Origin: an uncultured Flavobacteriales bacterium
Lineage (GTDB): Bacteria; Bacteroidota; Bacteroidia; Flavobacteriales_D; Sanyastnellaceae
DNA length: 19,219 bases
Reading direction: 5' to 3'
NCBI GenBank assembly: GCA_937996585.1
Contig: CALKUW010000280.1
Span: 1 to 19,219, forward strand
This document shows, piece by piece, positions 7,790 to 15,647 of this stretch. Numbering within the stretch: the first letter of the stretch is position 1; every line of letters begins with the position of its first letter. The position numbers and the translations under genes were made by a program. The notes below the pieces were generated by a model that saw only the letters and a list, made by a program, of their open reading frames with translations, was not told where the DNA came from and did no database searches.

Positions 7790-8791
7790 ATGCCGTCGTC
7801 ATCCGATTCCCCCAATTGGCTCCAAGCTGCGCGGAAAACCATCCGTGCCGAGGCGGAGGCCATCGGCCGGCTTGAATCCAGGCTGGACGAGGGGTTCGAG
7901 CAGGCAGTCATGGATATTCTGGCTTGCACCGGGCGGGGAGGTAAAGTGGTCTTCACCGGTATAGGAAAGAGTGCGGATGTAGCCCGCAAGACCGTCGCCA
8001 CGCTGAACAGTACCGGTACTTCTGCGGCCTTCCTGCATGCGGCCGATGCCCTGCACGGCGACCTTGGCCTCGTCTCCGACGGCGATGTGGTCATGACCGT
8101 ATCGAAAAGCGGTGCCACTGCGGAAGTCGTCAGCCTTCTGCCCATGCTCGCCGCCCGAGACCTCACCGTGCTGGCCATGGTAGGCCGGCCCGACAGCCCC
8201 GTGGGCCGGGCCGCCAAGTTGGTGCTCGACGTTTCGGTGGATCAGGAAGCCTGCCCGCACGACCTGGCGCCCACCAACAGTTCCGCTGCCCAGCTCGCGA
8301 TGGGCGATGCCCTCGCCATGGCGCTGATGGAAGCCCGCGGTTTCAGCAGTGAGGATTTCGCGCGCTCCCATCCCGGTGGCAGCCTCGGGCGCCAATTGCT
8401 GTTGAGGCTGGCCGATCTCGTCGATGCGGAATCCGATGTCACGGTCAATGCGGCTGCCGGCATCCGGGAGGTGGTTGTTGCCGTATCCGCTGGCCGGGTG
8501 GGTGCTGCTGCCGTCCTTGAATCGAAAGAAGGCCACCGCAATCCGGTCGGCATCGTCACGGATGGCGATCTGCGGCGCGCCCTTGAGCGGGACCCCGCAA
8601 CGTGGTCGGGTCTGACCGCTGCAGACATCATGAATCAGGAGCCGCGTTGCCTTCCAGCAACGACCCGGGCCATCGATGCGCTCAACATGCTCGAAGAACA
8701 CCGCATCTCTCAAGTAGTGGTCACCGATGCAGCCGGTGGATTCATCGGTTTCGTCCACCTGCACCAGCTCATCGACGCCGGTATCCGCTGA
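7790..8791 (+). CDS. kdsD: Arabinose-5-phosphate isomerase (KdsD/KpsF/GutQ family)
   Basis: 333 residues from the ATG at 7790; an upstream extension to 7649 would run into recQ and carries no family sequence. The enzyme interconverts D-ribulose 5-phosphate and D-arabinose 5-phosphate (EC 5.3.1.13), the first step towards Kdo of LPS. An N-terminal SIS domain (about 35-200) shows FTGIGKSADVARK, ALHGDLGLV, TVSKSGATAEV, APTNSSAAQLAMGDALA and ARSHPGGSLGR. The four catalytic residues known from E. coli KdsD (K59, E111, E152, H193) all have counterparts one position later (K60, E112, E153, H194). Two CBS domains follow (about 208-333), with VGIVTDGDLRRAL and ISQVVVTD. It heads a plus-strand run with tatC 15 bases downstream and lptB beyond it. 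KpsF and GutQ paralogues in other bacteria share this fold, but a Kdo role is the best guess next to lptB. Confidence 0.93.
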   Translation: MPSSSDSPNWLQAARKTIRAEAEAIGRLESRLDEGFEQAVMDILACTGRGGKVVFTGIGKSADVARKTVATLNSTGTSAAFLHAADALHGDLGLVSDGDVVMTVSKSGATAEVVSLLPMLAARDLTVLAMVGRPDSPVGRAAKLVLDVSVDQEACPHDLAPTNSSAAQLAMGDALAMALMEARGFSSEDFARSHPGGSLGRQLLLRLADLVDAESDVTVNAAAGIREVVVAVSAGRVGAAAVLESKEGHRNPVGIVTDGDLRRALERDPATWSGLTAADIMNQEPRCLPATTRAIDALNMLEEHRISQVVVTDAAGGFIGFVHLHQLIDAGIR

Positions 8792-8806
8792 TCCACGACC
8801 ACGACC

Positions 8807-9664
8807 ATGTCTGAACGACCCAGGGAGAACGAAGCGGAGATGGGCTTCATGGACCACCTCGAAGAGCTGAGGCGGAGGCTCTTCTTTGCCCTCATCGGCA
8901 TCCTGGGCGGGGCCATCACCCTCTTCGTGATGAAGGACTGGGTCTTCGACCGGCTCATTTTCGCGCCGCGGAATCCGGACTTCATCACCTTCCGGGCGTG
9001 GTGTGCCCTCGGAAGGTTCACTGGCGCCGGGGACCGCCTTTGCGTTACGGAAGTCAACTACGAGCTGATCAACACGACGATGCTCGGCAACTTCTCGGCG
9101 CATATCCTCGTCTCCGCCATCGGTGGCTTCATCGTCTCCTTTCCCTTGACCTTCCATCAGATTTGGCGCTTCATCCGGCCCGGACTGCACGGGTCGGAGG
9201 CCAAAGCGGCCCGCGGGGTCACCTGGGCGGCGACGGTGCTCTTCTTCCTCGGCGTCTGCTTCGGTTATTTCGTCATCGCGCCGTTGAGCCTCCAATTCCT
9301 GGGGCATTACGAGATCGGCGATGTCCAGGCGCGCATTGCGCTCATGAGCTACCTGAAGACGGTGGCCAGCATCACCCTCGCCGCAGGCCTGATCTTCCAG
9401 GTGCCCGTCGTCATCCATTTCCTGGCGAAGCTGGGCCTCGTCACACCTGCCTCGCTCCGGAAATTCCGCAAGCACACCCTGGTCGTCACCCTCATCATTG
9501 CGGCGATCATCACCCCGCCCGACATCACGAGCCAGGTGCTCGTTTCCATGCCTGTGCTCGGCTTGTATGAAATCGGGATCCTGCAGGCCCGGCGCATTCA
9601 AAAGCGCCAACAGCGCGCGGATGCGGAACATGCCCGAGGGGAGCGAAATTCGCAGGAGCCATGA
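8807..9664 (+). CDS. tatC: Twin-arginine translocase subunit TatC
   Basis: 285 residues, six hydrophobic segments. TatC is the inner-membrane receptor for twin-arginine signal peptides and passes folded proteins to TatA. The N-terminal MDHLEELRRRLF (residues 15-26) is the hallmark cytoplasmic motif. Later marks are SFPLTFHQIWRFIRPGL (111-127), FFLGVCFGYFVIAPLSLQF (around 146-164) and ITPPDITSQVLVSMPVLGLYEIGI (235-258). The first periplasmic loop (about 52-95) looks longer than in E. coli TatC and includes two cysteines (C66 and C79), which could form a disulfide. It starts 15 bases after kdsD, preceded by an ACGACC-ACGACC leader with no Shine-Dalgarno sequence, and its stop overlaps the lptB start by four bases (ATGA). 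No tatA gene is adjacent, so that partner must be encoded elsewhere. Confidence 0.95.
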   Translation: MSERPRENEAEMGFMDHLEELRRRLFFALIGILGGAITLFVMKDWVFDRLIFAPRNPDFITFRAWCALGRFTGAGDRLCVTEVNYELINTTMLGNFSAHILVSAIGGFIVSFPLTFHQIWRFIRPGLHGSEAKAARGVTWAATVLFFLGVCFGYFVIAPLSLQFLGHYEIGDVQARIALMSYLKTVASITLAAGLIFQVPVVIHFLAKLGLVTPASLRKFRKHTLVVTLIIAAIITPPDITSQVLVSMPVLGLYEIGILQARRIQKRQQRADAEHARGERNSQEP

Positions 9665-10440
9665 AGCTGACCGCAGACCGCATCGTCAAGCAGTACGGCC
9701 GCCGGAAGGTGGTGGATGAAGTGTCCTTCGAGGTCCGCACCGGTGAGGTCGTGGGCCTGCTCGGTCCGAACGGGGCGGGCAAGACCACCTCCTTCTACAT
9801 GGTGACCGGTCTGGTGCGTCCCGATGCGGGCAATGTCACCCTGACGGAAGAAGATGGAACCGCGCGGGACATCACCCGCGAACCCATGTACCGGCGCGCC
9901 CAGCGCGGCATCGGGTACCTGCCGCAGGAGCCCTCGGTGTTCCGGAAGCTCAGCGTCGAGGACAACATCCTCGCCGTCCTCGAACTCCACCGCCGCGATG
10001 CGGCCGACCGAAAGCAGCGCCTGGAGGAGTTGCTCGAGGAATTCGGACTCACCCATGTCCGCAAGAACCGCGGGGACGTCCTCAGCGGCGGAGAGAAGCG
10101 GCGCACGGAGATTGCACGGGCCCTGGCAGCCGACCCGAAGTTCATCCTGCTCGATGAGCCCTTTGCCGGCGTCGACCCCATCGCCGTGGAGGACATACAG
10201 CAGATCGTCGGCCAGCTCCGGAACAAGGGCATCGGCATCCTCATCACCGACCACAACGTGCAGGAGACCCTGCACATCACGGACCGCGCCTACCTGCTGT
10301 TCGAAGGCCGCATCCTCAAGGCCGGAACGGCGGAGGAACTGGCGGCGGACCCCCAGGTGCGGAAGGTCTACCTCGGACAGAATTTCGTCCTCCGCAGTGC
10401 GCTGGAGGGTCAACAGGACGGCGGCGCTGCAGAGCGCTGA
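9661..10440 (+). CDS. lptB: LPS export ABC transporter ATP-binding protein LptB
   Basis: 259 residues. LptB is the cytoplasmic ATPase that, with the membrane proteins LptF and LptG, pulls LPS from the inner membrane and pushes it along the Lpt bridge to the outer membrane. Visible ABC motifs: GPNGAGKT (Walker A, 35-42), Q89 in GYLPQEPSVFRKLSVEDN (Q-loop region), LSGGEKRR (signature, 141-148), FILLDEPFAGVDPIAV (Walker B onwards, 161-176) and TDHNVQETL with the H-loop histidine 198. The GYLPQE-S-FRKL context and the C-terminal VYLGQNF (236-242) are characteristic of LptB rather than the amino-acid transporter LivF/LivG relatives. The start overlaps tatC by four bases, implying translational coupling. 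About 15 residues beyond the usual LptB end are Gln/Gly/Ala-rich. It is convergent with ribE, only 21 bases away. Confidence 0.93.
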   Translation: MKLTADRIVKQYGRRKVVDEVSFEVRTGEVVGLLGPNGAGKTTSFYMVTGLVRPDAGNVTLTEEDGTARDITREPMYRRAQRGIGYLPQEPSVFRKLSVEDNILAVLELHRRDAADRKQRLEELLEEFGLTHVRKNRGDVLSGGEKRRTEIARALAADPKFILLDEPFAGVDPIAVEDIQQIVGQLRNKGIGILITDHNVQETLHITDRAYLLFEGRILKAGTAEELAADPQVRKVYLGQNFVLRSALEGQQDGGAAER

Positions 10441-10461
10441 CCGCCTCGACCTGCCTCATGT

Positions 10462-11052
10462 TCAGGAGCGGCGGGACATGAGTTCCGCCACGTATTTGCC
10501 CACCACATCGAACTCGAGGTTGACGCGGTCGCCCGGCTGCAGGCGATGGAACCCGGTGTGCTCCCAGGTGTAGGGGATGACGGTGATGCTGAATCCCTCC
10601 GGAGCGGCATCGACCACGGTCAGCGAGACGCCATTCACGGTGATCGACCCCTTGGCCACCGTGAGGTGGTGCGGAGCCGGTGCGTGGGTGAACTTGATGT
10701 TCCACGAGCCGTCGCGGTCCTCGATGGACAGCACTTCGGCCGTGGTGTCAACGTGGCCCTGGACGATGTGCCCGTCGAGGCGGTCACCCACACGGGTGCA
10801 ACGCTCAACGTTGACGATGCTGCCGACGGCCCAATGGCCGAGGTTGGTGCGATCCAGCGTCTCCTCCACGGCGGTGACCGTGTAGGTGTTTCCTTCAATG
10901 GCCACCACCGTGAGGCAGACGCCATCGTGGGCCACGCTCTGGTCGATCTTCAACTCCGCGGCCATCTCCGCCTCGAGCGTGAAATGACGGTTGGTGCCCT
11001 CCTCGCGGATGGCCCTGACGGTCGCCATGGATTCTATGATGCCCGTAAACAT
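10462..11052 (-). CDS. ribE: Riboflavin synthase, alpha subunit type
   Basis: 196 residues from the ATG at 11052. It joins two 6,7-dimethyl-8-ribityllumazine molecules to give riboflavin (EC 2.5.1.9). The protein has the two tandem lumazine-binding repeats of the family: MFTGIIE at the N-terminus, SVAHDGVCLTVV (39-50) with RVGDRLDGHIVQGHVDT for repeat one, and SITVNGVSLTVV with IPYTWEHT and NLEFDVVGKYV for repeat two. Its length is close to the usual 200-220. The start is 10 bases downstream of the stop of the sorting-domain protein gene, with CACAGGACC in between, a fairly good Shine-Dalgarno-like AGGA, so the two are probably cotranscribed. No FMN riboswitch-like leader is visible in the 10-base gap. 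Other riboflavin genes are not in the window. The symbol ribC or ribE is used depending on the species. Confidence 0.95.
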   Translation of the reverse strand: MFTGIIESMATVRAIREEGTNRHFTLEAEMAAELKIDQSVAHDGVCLTVVAIEGNTYTVTAVEETLDRTNLGHWAVGSIVNVERCTRVGDRLDGHIVQGHVDTTAEVLSIEDRDGSWNIKFTHAPAPHHLTVAKGSITVNGVSLTVVDAAPEGFSITVIPYTWEHTGFHRLQPGDRVNLEFDVVGKYVAELMSRRS

Positions 11053-11062
11053 GGTCCTGTGG

Positions 11063-13765
11063 TCATTCGCTGTTCGGTGCCAGTCCTCCGATCATCTGGA
11101 TGGCGCCGGAAAAACGCTCCGGTACGATGCCCTCCAGGCGCCGCGTGAAGGCCGTGCAGGTGTATTGATAGGCCCCATCCGCACACGGTGCTCCCGTCTC
11201 GATGTGCCTGCCATCCCAACCGAGGTCGGGGTCGGATGTTCGCCAGACCTGTTCGCCCCAGCGGTTGAACACCCTGAAGTCCACGCTGTCCACGAACTTC
11301 CAGGGGAAGGGCCGGAACAGGTCGTTGCTGCCGTCGAGGTTGGGGGTGAAGACGTTGGGCAGGAAATAGAAGGGACAGTTGTCCGTGCAGACCGTATCCC
11401 CCATGGCGCTCTCGTTCCGGCGCAGGGTGCCATCGGGGCCGGGCATGAGGCTGTCGAGTGCGGTCAGCGACCAGCAACCGGCGATGGAGCCGCCCAGCTC
11501 GTCGGCCATCAGGGTGCGGGTGGTTTCGAAGGGGCCCTCGACCTCCAGCAGCAGGGCAAGGGGGGCGTCCAGACTGTCCGACCGGTAAATGCGGTAGCCC
11601 ATGATGTCGTCGGCACAATCCGGCCGGGACCATTCAAGGGTCACCGTCTCCTCGGCGCAATCGGCCGTGACCGTGAAGTCCGGCGGACAGGGCGGATCGA
11701 GGTCATAGGGGGTGGCGCACCGGATGGCACTCCAATTTTCGATGGGGTCGAGGATGTCGTCCGTGCCATAGGTGCCCAGGGTGCGGACGCGGTAGCAGTA
11801 GGCCGTGCCGTTGACCAGTGCCGTGTCGGTGTAGGTCGGGACAAGGGCGGTATCGAGCAGCGACAGGCTGCCGTCCGGGAGCACGCGGTGGAAGACGAAA
11901 GCCGTATCGCCCCATGGTCGACCATCCGGGACGGTGAGGGTCACCCGGTTGTCACCCGGTTGGGTGCGGAGTTCCGGCACCGGTGCGGGCACGCTGGTGC
12001 CGATGACATCCTCGCCGCTCCAGGCGGTCACCCGGTACGACCAGATGGGCACCTGGCTGTCAATGTCGGTGTGCATGAAGACCGTGTCGACCGACCCCAG
12101 CCATGTCGATGTCGGGGTCTCCCCGATGGCGGTCCATTCTGCGCCTCCGGAGGGCCGGGCTTCGACCACGCAGCGGTAGGGGCCTGGGAACGCCTCGGCG
12201 GTATCAGCATCGGTCGGTGGTGACCAGCGCACTTCCACCTCGCCCGATTCCACATCCGGCAATTCCACCGATGCACCGGTCATCACGGGGATGTCCTTGT
12301 TGATCTCCGCACAGGCTTCCGGACCGAACCGTGCGCGGGCGCCATCCGGCATGACCGCAACGATGCGGTAACAGTAGCGCGCCCCGTAGCTGACTGCACC
12401 CACGTCCAGGAACGCATTGCTGCCTAGGCCCTGCACGAACCCGATCTGCGTGTAGCCGGCATCTGCCGGCATGCCCACCGTGCAATAGGCAGGGTCTGGG
12501 AAACCCGGTCCCAACCGCCGGTGGACCTCATAGCCGCCGACCGCCTGCAGGGCGGGAGAATAACTGTCCGCACAGGGGTGCACCGACCAGTCCACCTCCA
12601 CCGCATTGCCAATGGGGACGGCTGCAGTTTCCGTAACGGGGCGGGCAATGACCCTCACCTGAACGGTGGCCACGTCGCTCAGCGGGATGAAGTCCGAATC
12701 CGTCGCCTTGAAGACGAGCTGGTATGGCGCCTCGCGCACCGCATCGCACCCCGGCGTCCAGGTGAACACGCCGACGTCGGTGAAGGGGTTCCATGAAAAA
12801 TTGGCGGAAGGGTCCAGCTGGTCCACAGGACCGCCCACCACCGTTACGGTCACATCGTCGCCGTCCGGATCTGAAGCCGTCACATTGAAGCTCAACGTCG
12901 TGCCTTGAAGGATGCACGTGTCCTGCGGCACCTCCACGACCGGGGGGTTGTTCCCACAGGCCTGCACATTGATCTGCATGTCGCGGATCACCTCCCCGAC
13001 CATGACCCACTGTCCCTGCACCTCGCGCCATTCGCGGATGCGCAGGGCCATGTTGAATTCACCTGCCATGCCGGGCGCGTCCCAGACGACCGTGCCGGTC
13101 AAGGGCTCGACGTAGAATTCGCCGCCGGCGCCCTCCACCTCGTTGGGCTGCACGAAATTCTGGATGGGCAGGCAATCGAATCCCGCGCAGGGAATGAGGT
13201 CGTAGGTGAGCGAATCACCGTCCGCATCGTAGGCTCCCGGGTTGTGCTCCCACCGTTGGTTGATGCACGCATTCTCCACGGCGGGGGCGAGGAGCAGAGG
13301 ACTGTTGTTGTGGCCTGCCTGGGCATCGATGATCAGCAGGCTGGTGATGCAGAATGGGACGTCCACGGACCCCGGTATGTTCTGGATGTCGGCGTTGCGG
13401 TTGGGGTCTTCCACCATCAGGGAGTAGGCCCCCGGCCCCGGATAGGTGTGGGTGCCGACGTAGATGTTGAGCCGGATGTCGCCCTCGATGATCTCACCGA
13501 CGTGCTGGCCGATGGGATCGATCGGACCGTTGATGCGGGGCAGGCTGTCCTGGCCGCTCTCGAGCCCCTCATCTCCCCAGCGGATGTTCAGGTAGGGCCG
13601 GTCCGCCACCACGCTCGCCCGGGTGTAGGTGGTGATGGTGACCTCGTACGTGGAACCGGAGAGGTGGCGGTAGGTGATCTCCCCCGCCCTGTTGTGCGTC
13701 GCTCCTGCTTCCAATGCTGCGCCCAGGCAGAAAATCAGGAGGGGAAGCAGGAACCGCATGAACAT
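11063..13765 (-). CDS. Large secreted protein with gliding-motility/T9SS C-terminal sorting domain
   Basis: 900 residues from the ATG at 13765 (alternative at 13759). The frame stays open to 15079, but that part is antisense to pdxA. A signal peptide is clear (RFLLPLLIFCLGAALEAGA, residues 4-22). Residues 23-140 (THNRAGEITYRHL, TTYTRASVVADRPYLN) match an N-terminal module seen in many Bacteroidota surface proteins. Residues about 165-270 and 271-375 look like Ig/cadherin-like units (YDADGDSLTYDLIP; ASDPDGDDVTVTVV). About four fibronectin-III-like units follow (380-790; YCYRIVAVMPDG, YRCVVEA, YCYRVRT, MGYRIYRSD). The C-terminus (about 798-895), with FLPNVFTPNLDGSNDLFRPF, FRVFNRWGEQVW and WDGRH, is the gliding motility-associated C-terminal (CHU_C, type B) sorting domain, so export by the type IX secretion system is inferred. 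Many cysteines suggest disulfides. Function (adhesin or surface protein) is unknown. Confidence 0.9.
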   Translation of the reverse strand: MFMRFLLPLLIFCLGAALEAGATHNRAGEITYRHLSGSTYEVTITTYTRASVVADRPYLNIRWGDEGLESGQDSLPRINGPIDPIGQHVGEIIEGDIRLNIYVGTHTYPGPGAYSLMVEDPNRNADIQNIPGSVDVPFCITSLLIIDAQAGHNNSPLLLAPAVENACINQRWEHNPGAYDADGDSLTYDLIPCAGFDCLPIQNFVQPNEVEGAGGEFYVEPLTGTVVWDAPGMAGEFNMALRIREWREVQGQWVMVGEVIRDMQINVQACGNNPPVVEVPQDTCILQGTTLSFNVTASDPDGDDVTVTVVGGPVDQLDPSANFSWNPFTDVGVFTWTPGCDAVREAPYQLVFKATDSDFIPLSDVATVQVRVIARPVTETAAVPIGNAVEVDWSVHPCADSYSPALQAVGGYEVHRRLGPGFPDPAYCTVGMPADAGYTQIGFVQGLGSNAFLDVGAVSYGARYCYRIVAVMPDGARARFGPEACAEINKDIPVMTGASVELPDVESGEVEVRWSPPTDADTAEAFPGPYRCVVEARPSGGAEWTAIGETPTSTWLGSVDTVFMHTDIDSQVPIWSYRVTAWSGEDVIGTSVPAPVPELRTQPGDNRVTLTVPDGRPWGDTAFVFHRVLPDGSLSLLDTALVPTYTDTALVNGTAYCYRVRTLGTYGTDDILDPIENWSAIRCATPYDLDPPCPPDFTVTADCAEETVTLEWSRPDCADDIMGYRIYRSDSLDAPLALLLEVEGPFETTRTLMADELGGSIAGCWSLTALDSLMPGPDGTLRRNESAMGDTVCTDNCPFYFLPNVFTPNLDGSNDLFRPFPWKFVDSVDFRVFNRWGEQVWRTSDPDLGWDGRHIETGAPCADGAYQYTCTAFTRRLEGIVPERFSGAIQMIGGLAPNSE

Positions 13766-13767
13766 CT

Positions 13768-13775
13768 CAAAGTTA
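13768..13775 (-). promoter_or_regulatory. -7 element TAACTTTG directly before the sorting-domain protein gene
   Basis: Read on the minus strand, TAACTTTG is an exact fit to TAnnTTTG. A TGTG, one mismatch from the TTTG -33 element, is placed 18 bases upstream. The motif ends two bases before the first ATG (13765) and eight before the second (13759), so the transcript probably begins at or inside the proposed start; this makes a leaderless mRNA or use of the second ATG likely. Confidence 0.5.
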
Positions 13776-13866
13776 GAACGGTGCACGGGCTTGCACATGG
13801 TGACAAGTGCAAAAATTCCCCCCTTTCCGATGTCCTGTAGGGGCCCCATCCGGCACCGCCCGGTGC

Positions 13867-13874
13867 TACCTTCG
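13867..13874 (+). promoter_or_regulatory. Candidate -7 element (TACCTTCG) for pdxA
   Basis: TACCTTCG has one mismatch to TAnnTTTG and ends five bases before the pdxA ATG. If functional, transcription would start about at the ATG (leaderless). No -33 element is recognisable upstream. Confidence 0.35.
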
Positions 13875-13879
13875 CATCC

Positions 13880-14947
13880 ATGGCGAAGAGCAAACCCGTT
13901 CGGATCGGCATCACGTGGGGGGACCCACACGGCATTGGGTCTGAATGCATCCTGAAGGCCTTTGCCGACCCCCGGATGTTCGATGACATCCTCCCTGTGG
14001 TCTACGGACATGTCGGTGCCCTGCGCGAACAGGCACAGCATTTCGAAGTGCAAGTGGACATCACCGGAGTGGAGGATGCGGCGGATGCCCGACCGGGTTC
14101 CCTGCATTGCGTCGACATCGCGCCGACCCTCCCCACGCCCGATTGGGGCCAACCCCACCCGGACGCCGGGGAATTTGCCCGGCTCAGCCTGGAGGCAGCG
14201 GTGCAAGACCTCGCCGCCACCAAGGTGGACGTGCTGGTCACAGCCCCCATCAACAAGGACACCATACAGAGCAGCCAGTTCAAATTCCCCGGGCACACGG
14301 AATACCTGGCCAAAAAGGCGGATGTCGAACACGTGCTCATGATCCTCGCCTCGGATGCGCTCCGCGTGGGGGTGGTCACGGGGCACGTGGCACTCAAGGA
14401 TGTCGCCGCCCACCTCTCCAAGGACAGGATCGTGCAGTACGGCAACATGCTGAACGAGAGCCTCGCTCGCGACTTCGGGATCGCCACGCCGCGCATCGCC
14501 GTCCTGGGGCTCAACCCCCATGCCGGTGACAACGGCCTCATCGGCGAGGAGGAGAAAACCATCATCCTGCCCGCCGTCCGGGCCATGCAGGAACAGGGGT
14601 TGAAGGTGAGCGGACCTTTCGGCGCCGACGGGTTCTTCGGCAGCGGCGACTTCAAGCACTTCGACGGGGTGCTCGCGATGTACCACGACCAGGGCCTCGT
14701 CCCCTTCAAGAGCCTGTCCTTCGGGCAGGGGGTGAATTTCACCGCCGGTCTGCCCATCGTCCGCACCAGTCCCGACCACGGCACGGCTTTCGATATCGCC
14801 GGCAAGGGCCTCGCAGATGGGGAAAGCCTCCGTGCCGCCTGCTGGATGGCTGCGGACATCCGGAAGCAGCGGAAGGAGCATAGGGACATGACCGCGAACC
14901 CCCTTCCGGTGGCCTCCAAAAAGCATTGGGAACGCGAGCGATTCTGA
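13880..14947 (+). CDS. pdxA: 4-hydroxythreonine-4-phosphate dehydrogenase
   Basis: 355 residues. PdxA oxidises 4-phosphohydroxy-L-threonine with NAD(P)+ (EC 1.1.1.262) in the DXP-dependent route to pyridoxal 5'-phosphate. Seen in order: ITWGDPHGIGSE (11-22, substrate-site loop), VTAPINKDTI (120-129), FPGHTEYLA (136-144), VVTGHVALKDV (165-175), LNPHAGDNGLIGEEE (211-225), MYHDQGLVPFK (267-277), and VNFTAGLPIVRTSPDHGTA (285-303, cofactor binding). The metal-binding histidines of E. coli PdxA (H166, H211, H266) correspond to H169, H214 and H269. Length is slightly above the usual 330, the extra being a basic C-terminal tail. The start at 13880 follows a candidate -7 element by only five bases. 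It heads the plus-strand run of core genes and is divergent from the sorting-domain protein gene, 114 bases away. Confidence 0.95.
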   Translation: MAKSKPVRIGITWGDPHGIGSECILKAFADPRMFDDILPVVYGHVGALREQAQHFEVQVDITGVEDAADARPGSLHCVDIAPTLPTPDWGQPHPDAGEFARLSLEAAVQDLAATKVDVLVTAPINKDTIQSSQFKFPGHTEYLAKKADVEHVLMILASDALRVGVVTGHVALKDVAAHLSKDRIVQYGNMLNESLARDFGIATPRIAVLGLNPHAGDNGLIGEEEKTIILPAVRAMQEQGLKVSGPFGADGFFGSGDFKHFDGVLAMYHDQGLVPFKSLSFGQGVNFTAGLPIVRTSPDHGTAFDIAGKGLADGESLRAACWMAADIRKQRKEHRDMTANPLPVASKKHWERERF

Positions 14948-14957
14948 TGCGCGAAGG

Positions 14958-14978
14958 CGGTGCGATGGGATTGCACCG
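14958..14978. repeat. Short inverted repeat in the pdxA-DUF177 gap
   Basis: CGGTGC (14958-14963) and GCACCG (14973-14978) form a perfect 6-bp stem with a 9-base loop, 10 bases after the pdxA stop and 7 bases before the TACCTTTG element. There is no T-run after it on either strand, so it is not a standard terminator; an operator or chance are both possible. Confidence 0.3.
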
Positions 14979-14985
14979 AAAACCG

Positions 14986-14993
14986 TACCTTTG
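14986..14993 (+). promoter_or_regulatory. Candidate -7 element (TACCTTTG) for the DUF177-rpmF operon
   Basis: TACCTTTG fits TAnnTTTG exactly and lies 25 bases before the start of the DUF177 gene, after the pdxA stop. ATTG at 14970 is too close to be a normal -33 element. Position between two housekeeping genes supports an internal promoter. Confidence 0.45.
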
Positions 14994-15018
14994 CCCCCCC
15001 TCAAAGCTGGGGTGACGC

Positions 15019-15594
15019 ATGCGCGCGACTTCCGAATTCGAAATTCCCTACACGGGACTGGGCATCGGAAGGCACACATTCGACTTCCGGCTGGACGGGG
15101 CGTTCTTTTCGGAATTCGAGCCGGAAGGCTTCACGGACGCTGACATTACAGCAGAAACGGAGCTCGACAGGTTCGAAGGAATGATGCACTTTGACGTCCA
15201 TGTGACGGGAAGCGTGGTTTCGGCCTGTGACCGTTGCAACGCGCCCCTGAAGCTGGCACTGGATCACCGCGTGCGCTACGTGGTGAAATTCGGTGAGCAC
15301 ACCCACCGGACCGACGACGACATTTTCGTCCTGGGTCCGGCGGAACACCTGCTTGACGTCCGCGAGTTCCTCTACGAATCCACAGTGTTGGGGCTGCCCC
15401 TGCGGCGGGTTCACGAGGAAGAGGAGGAATGCGACCCCCGCGTCGTGCGGTGGTTGACGGGCAGCGTGGACCACGCCCCGGATGCGGAGGAGGATGAAGT
15501 GCAGGAGGAGGTAGATCCGAGGTGGGCCGCGTTGAAGGGCTTGTCCTCGACGCCATCCGAAGAGGACGAAGGGAAGAACGAGGCGAAACATTGA
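15019..15594 (+). CDS. DUF177 (YceD-like) protein upstream of rpmF
   Basis: 191 residues. It belongs to the DUF177/YceD family, found next to rpmF across bacteria; the E. coli member is linked to 23S rRNA levels, but its biochemical role is not firmly settled. Visible family features are a central CxxC (C70 and C73 in SACDRCNAPLKL) followed by a strand-rich segment, an acidic stretch (132-165 including EEEEE), and the conserved C-terminal DPRWAALKGL (166-175). The tail after it (176-191) is charged and likely disordered. A further cysteine (C138) lies in the acidic part, so a metal or redox role of the CxxC remains possible. It starts 71 bases after pdxA and rpmF starts 53 bases after its stop, so DUF177 and rpmF are most likely one transcript that ends at the terminator at 15866. 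Confidence 0.88.
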   Translation: MRATSEFEIPYTGLGIGRHTFDFRLDGAFFSEFEPEGFTDADITAETELDRFEGMMHFDVHVTGSVVSACDRCNAPLKLALDHRVRYVVKFGEHTHRTDDDIFVLGPAEHLLDVREFLYESTVLGLPLRRVHEEEEECDPRVVRWLTGSVDHAPDAEEDEVQEEVDPRWAALKGLSSTPSEEDEGKNEAKH

Positions 15595-15647
15595 ACTGAA
15601 AACATTGACCCCGAAGCGCGCAAGCGCCGAGGAACAACCATACGACC

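Noticed and set aside
7799..9631. 610-codon minus-strand open frame opposite kdsD and tatC.
   Set aside because: Spans two well-supported genes on the other strand and shows no recognisable domain or plausible start.
13766..15079. The sorting-domain protein frame stays open for another 438 codons, antisense to the whole of pdxA.
   Set aside because: High-GC codon bias leaves the opposite frame free of stops. The part before 13765 has no family sequence, while the signal peptide and -7 element at 13765-13775 mark the true start.
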